36,432 nucleotides of DNA from a virus: the IMG/VR virus record IMGVR_UViG_3300043100_000046, positions 1-36,432 of that record, one strand, 5' to 3'. The notes under the pieces are model-generated. The model was given only the letters and a program-made list of their open reading frames with translations, was not told where the DNA came from and did not search any database. Positions 30,755 to 36,432 of the stretch are shown in pieces. A program made the position numbers and the translations under genes. Positions within the stretch are counted from its first letter, which is position 1, and each line of letters starts with the position of its first letter.

Positions 30755-30828
30755 GGGGGTATAGCTCAGAGGGAGAGCAGTCGGCCCTTAACCGATCGAT
30801 CAGGGTTCGAGCCCCTGTGCCCCTACCA
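30755..30828 (+). tRNA. tRNA-Lys(CTT), C33
   Basis: 74 nt with CCA. GGGGGTA/TGCCCCT acceptor (G1-T72), loop CCCTTAA, so C33 and CTT at 30787-30789; T-arm CAGGG-TTCGAGC-CCCTG. Confidence 0.9.
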
Positions 30829-30846
30829 ACTGAAAGGATATAGCCG

Positions 30847-31077
30847 ATGGCGTGGCGGCTTCTGGTTTACAGCGCAGAGACTGACCGACTGACAGCGTCG
30901 CTGGACATTCCAGAGTTGTTCTCGCCCGATGTCGAATTCCTTGCTGGGGTGAATCCAGGGGACGACAAATTGGGGGAGTATCCGCTGACCGCACTTCAGG
31001 CCGGTTCGATAGCCGAACGCGCTGGTCTGATTTTGCCAGTTGCCGAATCGGCCTATTCGGTCGAACTAATTGTCTAG
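30847..31077 (+). CDS. Hypothetical small protein
   Basis: A 76-aa product from ATG 30847 with AAAGGA upstream. It is acidic with an N-terminal beta segment (WRLLVYSAETDRLTASLDIPE) and a helical tail. No family recognised. tRNA-Asp begins 2 nt after its stop. Confidence 0.65.
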   Translation: MAWRLLVYSAETDRLTASLDIPELFSPDVEFLAGVNPGDDKLGEYPLTALQAGSIAERAGLILPVAESAYSVELIV

Positions 31078-31078
31078 T

Positions 31079-31152
31079 GGGCGTGTCTTCCAACGACAGG
31101 AAAGTCGGTTGTCTCCCGGCAAATCGGGGTTTGACTCCCCGCACGCTCGCCA
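31079..31152 (+). tRNA. tRNA-Asp(GTC)
   Basis: 74 nt with CCA. GGGCGTG/CACGCTC acceptor, loop TTGTCTC (GTC 31111-31113; U at 37), T-arm CGGGG-TTTGACT-CCCCG. Confidence 0.88.
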
Positions 31153-31158
31153 GTTTCT

Positions 31159-31234
31159 CCAGGTGTGGGCAAGCAGCTAAGCTACCGCCCTTGGAAGGCG
31201 GGGATCGTGAGTGCAATTCTCACCACCTGGACCA
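31159..31234 (+). tRNA. tRNA-Pro(TGG)
   Basis: 76 nt with CCA. CCAGGTG/CACCTGG acceptor (C1-G72), anticodon arm CCGCC-CTTGGAA-GGCGG (TGG 31192-31194), T-loop TGCAATT with G55. Confidence 0.88.
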
Positions 31235-31295
31235 CCTTTTCCCTTTACAACCGCCGTTAGTTATCCTAACATGGCTTATCTGAGAGGGACGCAGC

Positions 31296-31967
31296 ATGAC
31301 CATGGAAGTAAGTTTGCGACGGGCGTCGCAGATCATCAACGCGATTCAGAGGCGCGTTGAGCCGCCACGTGAGGAGCCAGAGGAAGACTCGTATGGTCGT
31401 CGTCGGCGCCGCCACGCCAAGAGCGTAAACCCGCTGGCGTCGGTCGCGCCGGTCGATGTTGACACGACGGTTGCGGCGGGGGTGCTCGCGCGCCGCGACG
31501 AGTTGCGCCGCAAAATGGAGGCGACTTGGCGGCTGATGGAAGTGCTGACGGCACTGCGTAACGCGGTCGGTGCCGCCAATCATCAGTATGGCATCGCGAA
31601 TCTTGTGACATCCCGCGCTGGCTTACTTCGCAAGCAGCAAATCCTCGACGGCATGATCAAGGAACTGGCTGCTGCTGGCACACTCGACGAGGACGAGTTG
31701 GAGAGGAAACTGTACGCGTTACGTGATCGGGTCGCCGCTATGGCCGCTCGTCCATCATCGCGCTATGGCGAACCGGAAACGCCCGCCGACAAACTGTCGG
31801 TGCCGTTGCTGACGGTTGCCGATCATCGGGAACTGCAGCGCGACTTGCTGGCGGTCAATCGCCGTTTGGTCGAGATTGACGATCAGTTGTCTGCCAAGAA
31901 TGCGAGCAACAAGATCGTGATCGACGATGGCGATGCCGAGGTATTGGAGGCGGAAGGCATCATTTGA
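31296..31967 (+). CDS. Hypothetical coiled-coil protein
   Basis: A 223-aa product from ATG 31296 with GAGAGG upstream. Basic-rich near residues 35-41 (GRRRRRHA), then helical coiled-coil segments (LARRDELRRKMEATWRLMEVL, LDEDELERKLYALRDRV). The middle QYGIANLVTSRAG contains a small conserved block. The next structured element begins directly after its stop. Function unknown. Confidence 0.7.
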   Translation: MTMEVSLRRASQIINAIQRRVEPPREEPEEDSYGRRRRRHAKSVNPLASVAPVDVDTTVAAGVLARRDELRRKMEATWRLMEVLTALRNAVGAANHQYGIANLVTSRAGLLRKQQILDGMIKELAAAGTLDEDELERKLYALRDRVAAMAARPSSRYGEPETPADKLSVPLLTVADHRELQRDLLAVNRRLVEIDDQLSAKNASNKIVIDDGDAEVLEAEGII

Positions 31968-32052
31968 GATCGGGGGTTCGCCCCTGATGGGCGGGCGGGT
32001 GAGTGAGTAGAGAAGCGGGCAAAATCTGTAACTCCGGGGTCGCCCACCGATC
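31968..32052. ncRNA. Closed-stem element (G) after CDS stop
   Basis: GATCGG (31968-31973) pairs with CCGATC (32047-32052), the same outer stem as Y RNA element 1 but without its CGGCGTA core. Inside are a GGGG-TTCG-CCCC hairpin and a TGGGCGG/TCGCCCA stem. It starts on the base after the previous stop, 85 nt. Confidence 0.45.
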
Positions 32053-32213
32053 GTGTCTTTGGTAACCGCGCCGGTTTCCGTTACGACGGACGATGACGTG
32101 GTGATCCTGGCACACCGGGCGTGCTGGTTGTGGGTTGCTGATTGCTGTTTGATCCGTCCAATTCTCTGTTCCTCCCCGCCCGTTTCCCTTGCTGGATAAA
32201 GGATGTCGGTAAA

Positions 32214-32471
32214 ATGGAAAGAACACTCACGCTATCAGTGATGCCAGTAGGCACGCCTGTGTGGCTGATGACTACGAACTGGCAGATCCATGCCACCTTC
32301 ATCAAGAAAATCACGATTGCGGTGGAAAGTGAGTGGGGCGCTCCCATGATCACCTATGACACCTATCACGATGATTTTTGGGGTCAGCATGCTCAGATAG
32401 GTCAGACCATTTTCCTCAGTGAGGATGAGGCGCGCGAGGAGGTTGATCGACGGAAGAAGTTGGGCCGCTAG
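32214..32471 (+). CDS. Hypothetical small protein
   Basis: An 85-aa product; ATG 32214 has AAAGGA upstream (ATG 32202 lies too close to it). Beta-rich N-terminus (MERTLTLSVMPVGTPVWLM) and an acidic helical end (EDEAREEVDRRKKLG). Its last 10 nt overlap tRNA-Val. No function recognised. Confidence 0.65.
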   Translation: MERTLTLSVMPVGTPVWLMTTNWQIHATFIKKITIAVESEWGAPMITYDTYHDDFWGQHAQIGQTIFLSEDEAREEVDRRKKLGR

Positions 32472-32537
32472 TAGACCGGCTTAGAACGGCGCGCCTACAC
32501 CGCGCAGAACGGGGTTCGACTCCTCGGCGGCCTACCA
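32462..32537 (+). tRNA. tRNA-Val(TAC), C33
   Basis: 76 nt with CCA. GGGCCGC/GCGGCCT acceptor (G1-T72), anticodon stem GCGCG/CGCGC, loop CCTACAC (C33, TAC 32496-32498), T-arm CGGGG-TTCGACT-CCTCG. The D-stem is poorly paired. Confidence 0.82.
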
Positions 32538-32571
32538 ATCGCACACGGCTTGCGTTGGCGGCGGCAACGCT

Positions 32572-32931
32572 ATGACAGAACTTGAGGCGTGTACCTATGC
32601 TGCCGATCTTCTCAAAAGAGTTGGGTTCGAGCATCGGTACACCTCGATGCAGAGCGAGGCGTGTTACTATGGGCTCCCGGGGCGACGTGAGGTCGTCAGA
32701 ATTGCAGGGCATCGATATGGTGGTGCCGAATACGGGTTGGCCCCTGTTGTCACATGCCTGACAATCACCGCGAGCAAGGAATGGTCAGAGGTACAAATTT
32801 GTAATCTGACCGCCAGCGCTATCGGCAGTTATTTGCTTCGGTGCGCGGGGATCATGCCCCTTAGCGCTAAAGAGCGCGCCCGTCGGCAACATCGCGCGCG
32901 GCTAACCCAGAAGGAGGTTCCGATGACGTGA
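32572..32931 (+). CDS. Hypothetical protein
   Basis: A 119-aa product from ATG 32572. Helical N-terminus (ELEACTYAADLLKRVGFEHR) and a basic C-terminus (AKERARRQHRARLTQ). It has four cysteines. The ribosome site is weak. No domain recognised. Confidence 0.6.
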   Translation: MTELEACTYAADLLKRVGFEHRYTSMQSEACYYGLPGRREVVRIAGHRYGGAEYGLAPVVTCLTITASKEWSEVQICNLTASAIGSYLLRCAGIMPLSAKERARRQHRARLTQKEVPMT

Positions 32932-32953
32932 CGCTCAACATCGGAGGGTAATC

Positions 32954-33676
32954 ATGCGCTACGACATGCACGAGGTCGTCATCGAGCGCCCCCGGCGCGG
33001 CGGATTTCGCACTTATCACGACCATCGGCCGCGGATTGGAAAAGACCCAGAGCAACTGGAGAATCTGCCTGCAAAGCAGGGGATGTTCCGTCCGCATATC
33101 TACGGCGGCGAGCACAAGGAGTTTTCTGATCTGCTGGGACCGTTGCAGAGATTTTTAGTCAGACAGGTCGGTCGGACGTGGAACGATGTCTACTCCGAAA
33201 TCCGGCAGCGGATCAGCCCGCGTTCGACGGTGCAAATCCACATTCTCGGGCACCTCGATGGCATGGTTTCGACCAAGCTGATCGAGCGTGATGGTAAACT
33301 TTTTGTGTTCGGTCCGTACTGGGTCCACGAGGTATTTCCTGGCGATCTCTACGTCAATCCGCGCACTGGCATTTTGTGTCGGATGCCGGAACGGCGGCGC
33401 TATCCAAGACCGACCCCACCGACCGATGTCGTGGTTCTAGCTCCAGAGAGCGAGCTGCGCTTGGTCAATGGGATTTGGTACTGGGCGGTGTTCGCCGCCG
33501 TGCCCGCGCCTTCTGTCGATGCCGAGGGTCGGACGATTCGCAGCATCGCGGTCGATTGCTTTACCGGCAAGGAAATCCCCTATCCGGGGCGCTATCGGAT
33601 CGGCAAGCGGCAAGCCAACCACGCCGATCTCAAACGCCACGGTCTCGAAAACAACGACGCGTTACGCTTCCGGTGA
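32954..33676 (+). CDS. Conserved hypothetical protein next to Ro60 locus
   Basis: A 240-aa product from ATG 32954 with GGAGGG upstream. A conserved-looking N-terminal block (RPRRGGFRTYHDHRPRIGKD, GGEHKEFSDLLGPLQRFL, RTWNDVYSEIRQRI) is followed by VQIHILGHLDGMV. Similar proteins are found in large phages with tRNA arrays, but the family has no known role as far as I can say. Its last 21 nt overlap tRNA-Glu(TTC). Confidence 0.7.
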   Translation: MRYDMHEVVIERPRRGGFRTYHDHRPRIGKDPEQLENLPAKQGMFRPHIYGGEHKEFSDLLGPLQRFLVRQVGRTWNDVYSEIRQRISPRSTVQIHILGHLDGMVSTKLIERDGKLFVFGPYWVHEVFPGDLYVNPRTGILCRMPERRRYPRPTPPTDVVVLAPESELRLVNGIWYWAVFAAVPAPSVDAEGRTIRSIAVDCFTGKEIPYPGRYRIGKRQANHADLKRHGLENNDALRFR

Positions 33677-33731
33677 GGCGCCCCGTCTTTCAAGCGGGAG
33701 AGGCTCGGTTCGACTCCGGCACGCGTCACCA
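33656..33731 (+). tRNA. tRNA-Glu(TTC)
   Basis: 76 nt with CCA. GACGCGT/ACGCGTC acceptor, anticodon arm CCCGT-CTTTCAA-GCGGG (TTC 33689-33691), T-loop TTCGACT. Its 5' end lies inside the preceding coding sequence. Confidence 0.9.
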
Positions 33732-33751
33732 AACCAAGCAGGAGGACGACG

Positions 33752-34063
33752 ATGCCCATCTCTCGACCACCACCAGTGTCGGATGTGCCCGAGGCTGAAA
33801 TCACCCACTGGCAAATACGACAGTTGGAAAATGGCGATCGGCATCTCGTCGGCGTCGTCCAGAACAGCGGTCACGATGGCCGGGTGTCGTCAAAGATCAT
33901 GGAGATGGACGGCCGTATCGTGACCACGCGGAGCGGGCGCAAATACCACCTTGTGGGGGCGTCAGGTTCTGATTCCGATGCCGAGTATGTCTGGCAAATG
34001 TGGTGCCGATACAACGGGGTTGACCCTGAGACGACGGTTGACGTGACCAAAGATTTTTCTTGA
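33752..34063 (+). CDS. Hypothetical small protein
   Basis: A 103-aa product from ATG 33752 with a strong AGGAGG site. It opens with a proline-rich stretch, then beta-rich (THWQIRQLENGDRHLVGVV, SGRKYHLVGASG). The Y-RNA promoter -35 box overlaps its stop codon. No family recognised. Confidence 0.65.
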   Translation: MPISRPPPVSDVPEAEITHWQIRQLENGDRHLVGVVQNSGHDGRVSSKIMEMDGRIVTTRSGRKYHLVGASGSDSDAEYVWQMWCRYNGVDPETTVDVTKDFS

Positions 34064-34089
34064 CACCATAGGTCAGGGCGTCCTATATT
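34060..34089 (+). promoter_or_regulatory. Sigma70 promoter of the Y RNA-Ro60 unit
   Basis: TTGACA (34060-34065) and TATATT (34084-34089), 18-bp spacing, is the best promoter in the window. The expected start near 34096-34098 lies just before the first base of Y RNA element 1 (34100). Confidence 0.8.
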
Positions 34090-34099
34090 CCCCCCACAA

Positions 34100-34186
34100 G
34101 ATCGGCGGCGTAGGGTAACGGTTACTTCGCTGCTGTGAACGACGATGGGCTTCGGCCCAGTTCCCGTTCCCGCCTGTTCCCCGATC
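34100..34186 (+). ncRNA. Y RNA-like element 1
   Basis: 87 nt. Outer stem GATCGG/CCGATC, inner stem GGGTAACGG/CCGTTCCC with a bulged T, between them the internal loop CGGCGTA opposite GCCTGTTCC. A TGGGC-TTCG-GCCCA hairpin lies in the apical part. It is the first RNA behind the promoter. Matched by elements 2 and 3 with compensatory changes. Confidence 0.75.
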
Positions 34187-34204
34187 GCGTGAAATAGAGG
34201 TTTT

Positions 34205-34311
34205 GACCGGCGGCGTTAGGCAACGGCTACTTCGAGTTCGACTCTCGATATCCCCGCCACCCTATGGGGATAGGGCTTTAGGGCCTTTCCGTTTCCGCTT
34301 GTTCCCCGGTC
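34205..34311 (+). ncRNA. Y RNA-like element 2
   Basis: 107 nt. Outer stem GACCGG/CCGGTC, inner stem GGCAACGG/CCGTTTCC, internal loop CGGCGTTA opposite GCTTGTTCC. TACTTCG follows the inner stem, as in the other two. Apical part has a CGAG-TTCGACT-CTCG T-arm-like hairpin and a TATCCCC/GGGGATA stem. Confidence 0.72.
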
Positions 34312-34326
34312 GCAGTTCTGATTGAC

Positions 34327-34458
34327 GGCAGACGGCGTAGGGCAGAGGTACTTCGTAGCTCAACTGGTAGAGCATCAGTCTATCAAACTGACGGTAGTTG
34401 GTTCGAATCCAACCGACCCCGCAAGGGGTTAGCTCCTCTTCCCGCTTATTCCTCTGCC
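34327..34458 (+). ncRNA. Y RNA-like element 3 with tRNA-like module
   Basis: 132 nt. Outer stem GGCAGA/TCTGCC, inner stem GGGCAGAGG/CCTCTTCCC, internal loop CGGCGTA opposite GCTTATTCC. The apical part (about 34349-34434) has a D-arm (GCTC/GAGC), an anticodon-like arm TCAGT-CTATCAA-ACTGA, a perfect T-arm GTTGG-TTCGAAT-CCAAC, and a GNRA hairpin (CCCC-GCAA-GGGG), but only a 3-bp acceptor. This matches YrlA-type bacterial Y RNAs. As a tRNA its anticodon would be ATC, and no acceptor or CCA is present. Confidence 0.75.
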
Positions 34459-34502
34459 GCCTATCCCTGCGATCGGTTCCTTTCAACAGAGGAGTAGGTC
34501 GT

Positions 34503-35906
34503 ATGGCACGATTGAACGTTGCGGCCAGGAAGCCGCAAACTCCACCACAGGCCACCAACCCAATCTATCCGTCGAATGTCCAGCGTACCCATGAGGGCGC
34601 GCCTGCGGCAGAGATCCCGGTGGAACTCCAACTGCGCCGTGCTGTGTGTTCCTGCCTGTTGTGGGAGGACACCCACTACGAGAGCGGCAAGGACATCGGC
34701 GACCGCATTGTCGAACTCGTCGGCAAGGTGCCGGTGGGAGTCGCGACCAACTTGGCGATGGATGCCCGCAGTCATTTCCATTTGCGGCATGCGCCGCTGC
34801 TGGTCATGGCGGCTGTCGCGGCGCCGGGTCGCGGTGGTTCACGGGTGATCGGCGAGGCGCTGGCGAACGTGATCCAGCGGCCTGACGAATTGACCGAATT
34901 CCTGGCGATCTATGCCAAGGTCTACGGCGTGCCGCCAAATGCTGTCCGCAAGCGGCTGTCGGCGCAGGTCAAGAAGGGTATCGCAGCGGCGTTCGGCAAG
35001 TTCGATCGCTATCAGCTCGGCAAGTATTTCTCGCCCTCTGGTGAGAAGGGTCAGCCGATCCGCGCCCGCGATGCAATGTTCTTGACGCACCCAAAGCCGC
35101 TCGACGAAGAGCAAGCTGCTCATTGGAAGCAGCTTATCGCCAAAAAGATCGTCGAGGAGGGCGGGGCTGACACTTGGGAAACCAAGCTGTCGAGCGGCAA
35201 GGACAAGAAGGAGCTCTTCGAAGAGCAGTTGCGTGCTGGGAAGCTCGGCTATCTCGCCCTATTGCGCAATTTGCGCAACATGACGCAGGCTGGGGTTGAT
35301 GAAACCCTGATTGACGACGCAATCGTCGGTCGTCGTGGGGCTCGACGGGTGTTGCCATTCCGCTATGTCACGGCGGCACGCGCTTGCCCGCAGATGGCAA
35401 AGCCGCTTGATCAAGCACTGCAGCAAGCGATTCTTGATCTTCCGGTATTGCCAGGGCGCACCGTGGTGCTGGTCGATGTCTCAGGTTCGATGGACGCGCC
35501 AATCTCAGGCAAGTCCGAACTGAACCGCATTGACGTGGCGGCGACATTGGGAGCGATCGTACCGGGCGACTGTCAGACATTCTCGTTCTCGCACTCGGTA
35601 GTTGCAGTTGGCCAGCCACGCGGTCTCTCTGGCATTGAGGCGATCAAGCGCAGTCAGCAGCACGGCGGGACGTATCTCGGTCAGGCTGTCGATTTCGTGA
35701 ACAGGATTGATCATGATCGGCTCATCGTGATCACCGATGAACAGAGTCATGACCATGTGCCGGCGCCAAAGGCGAGCAAGGCTTACATCATCAACGTCGC
35801 CTCATATCGAAACGGCGTCGGCTATGGCAACGGCTGGTGTCACGTAGATGGATTCTCCGAGCAGACACTCCGCTTCATTGCTGAGTTCGAGAAAATCCTG
35901 AATTGA
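34503..35906 (+). CDS. rsr: Ro60/Rsr protein (TROVE plus VWA)
   Basis: A 467-aa protein starting ATG 34503 with GAGGAG upstream. The N-terminal 300 residues follow the TROVE ring of HEAT-like helices (ELQLRRAVCSCLLWEDTHYESGKDI, HFHLRHAPLLVMAAVA, KLGYLALLRNLRNMTQAG). The C-terminal VWA domain has the MIDAS DVSGSMD (Asp325, Ser327, Ser329), HGGTYLG and VITDEQSHDH. Ro60 binds Y RNAs on the ring outside and misfolded RNA ends in its centre, and in bacteria works with exonucleases in RNA decay and quality control. Three Y-like RNAs lie directly upstream in the same transcript. Confidence 0.92.
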   Translation: MARLNVAARKPQTPPQATNPIYPSNVQRTHEGAPAAEIPVELQLRRAVCSCLLWEDTHYESGKDIGDRIVELVGKVPVGVATNLAMDARSHFHLRHAPLLVMAAVAAPGRGGSRVIGEALANVIQRPDELTEFLAIYAKVYGVPPNAVRKRLSAQVKKGIAAAFGKFDRYQLGKYFSPSGEKGQPIRARDAMFLTHPKPLDEEQAAHWKQLIAKKIVEEGGADTWETKLSSGKDKKELFEEQLRAGKLGYLALLRNLRNMTQAGVDETLIDDAIVGRRGARRVLPFRYVTAARACPQMAKPLDQALQQAILDLPVLPGRTVVLVDVSGSMDAPISGKSELNRIDVAATLGAIVPGDCQTFSFSHSVVAVGQPRGLSGIEAIKRSQQHGGTYLGQAVDFVNRIDHDRLIVITDEQSHDHVPAPKASKAYIINVASYRNGVGYGNGWCHVDGFSEQTLRFIAEFEKILN

Positions 35907-36133
35907 CCCCTGACGATCTCCGGGAGGCTGGGCTCTATCTCTATGGTTGGGGATGGCAGACCCGGCTTTCCGAGACGCTTGATGTCGCGGATCGCACCGT
36001 GCGGCGGTGGGCATCAGGTGCCGTCGAGGTCCCCGGTCCAGCGCGGTGCGCGATTCGCTGCCTCGTCGAGAGCAAAAAGTTACGCGCCAGCAGCACGATG
36101 GACCGTGCGTCTGACTCCGGATCAGAAGGTTGA
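35903..36133 (+). CDS. Small helix-turn-helix protein
   Basis: A 76-aa product from TTG 35903 (overlapping the Ro60 stop). ADRTVRRWASGAVEVPGPAR following LYLYGWGWQTRLSETLDV is a compact HTH pattern common in small phage regulators. Its C-terminal third overlaps tRNA-Arg(CCG), so the true stop may matter. A regulator of the Ro60/tRNA unit is a guess. Confidence 0.55.
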   Translation: MTPDDLREAGLYLYGWGWQTRLSETLDVADRTVRRWASGAVEVPGPARCAIRCLVESKKLRASSTMDRASDSGSEG

Positions 36134-36159
36134 AGGTTCGACTCCTTTCTGGCGCTCCA
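36084..36159 (+). tRNA. tRNA-Arg(CCG)
   Basis: 76 nt with CCA. GCGCCAG/CTGGCGC acceptor, D-stem GCAC/GTGC, anticodon arm TCTGA-CTCCGGA-TCAGA (CCG 36117-36119), T-loop TTCGACT. Overlaps the end of the HTH gene by 50 nt. Confidence 0.9.
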
Positions 36160-36163
36160 TTTC

Positions 36164-36240
36164 GGCCGCGTGGTCCAACTGGATGGGCACCCGCCTTCTA
36201 AGCGGGGACAATGCAGGTTCGAGCCCTGTCGCGGTCACCA
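36164..36240 (+). tRNA. tRNA-Arg(TCT)
   Basis: 77 nt with CCA. GGCCGCG/CGCGGTC acceptor, D-stem GTCC/GGGC, anticodon arm CCCGC-CTTCTAA-GCGGG (TCT 36197-36199), T-loop TTCGAGC. Confidence 0.9.
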
Positions 36241-36259
36241 CTTCGGGGGGGAAAGGACA

Positions 36260-36432
36260 ATGAGCGATCCGAATCTGTGGACCGGGATGTACCGAGAATG
36301 GGATCGCGAAACTCGCGCGCGATACCCGATCGAGCCTAAGCCAGAGTGGCTGTGGCGGGAGGAGTGGGACCGAATGATCTGGGGCACCCGAGATGCCATG
36401 AAAGCTGCTATGCAGGCAGCGGTACGGAGAAA
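36260..36432 (+). CDS. Hypothetical protein, 3' end beyond window
   Basis: Starts ATG 36260 with GGAAAGGA upstream and runs open to the right edge (at least 57 codons). It is rich in Trp, Arg and Glu (LWTGMYREWDRETRARYPIE). Product unknown; the end lies outside the window. Confidence 0.6.
   Translation, partial: MSDPNLWTGMYREWDRETRARYPIEPKPEWLWREEWDRMIWGTRDAMKAAMQAAVRR

Noticed and set aside
34349-34420. tRNA-like arms at 34349-34420 as a functional tRNA
   Set aside because: The acceptor pairs by only 3 bp, no CCA follows, and the anticodon would be ATC; its fit inside a Y RNA-like element is better.

Overview
The window is a segment of a GC-rich bacteriophage genome, probably of a large phage of a Gram-negative, possibly alphaproteobacterial, host. 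That host guess rests on GC content, sigma70-like promoters and the style of the glycine- and basic-rich virion proteins; no taxonomic marker was read directly. Nearly all genes lie on the + strand, with short spacers, many ATGA-type overlaps and good Shine-Dalgarno sites.

Left part (1-21.4 kb): packaging and head module. Terminase large subunit (1484-3352), portal (4243-6597), a membrane/flotillin block (6.7-9.7 kb: two secreted small proteins, three small membrane proteins, one SPFH protein), a block with an HslV-like Ntn hydrolase and a GroES-like protein, a scaffold-like coiled coil, then a promoter and the capsid genes (decoration-like protein, Mu-gpT-like major capsid protein). A free-standing homing-type endonuclease (HNH/AP2/Endo VII-like) sits inside the capsid operon. 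A perfect 16-bp copy of the canonical bacterial parS site lies at 11342-11357.

Middle (21.4-24.6 kb): a minus-strand pair, a PurA-family adenylosuccinate synthetase and a VWA protein, followed by a regulatory stretch with a candidate short transcript and an attC-like hairpin, then a minus-strand HNH endonuclease and a divergent PD-(D/E)XK endonuclease that sits right behind the 5' half of a tRNA-Val gene whose 3' half is missing.

Right part (25.8-36.4 kb): a tRNA array of 27 recognisable tRNAs, nearly all with encoded CCA, interleaved with small genes, many of which end exactly at or inside the next tRNA. Five tRNAs have C instead of the near-universal U33, and seven have T-loops in which positions 54/58 depart from T/A while C56 is kept; an eighth has no standard T-loop. 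Several tRNA-sized closed-stem elements without CCA follow tRNAs directly. The array also holds a polynucleotide 3'-phosphatase-like HAD protein and, behind its own strong promoter, three tandem structured RNAs (one carrying a tRNA-like module) upstream of a Ro60/TROVE-VWA gene. I read this as a phage Ro60-Y RNA system set in a tRNA/RNA-repair locus, and it is the most interesting object in the window. No tail, lysis or replication genes were recognised.
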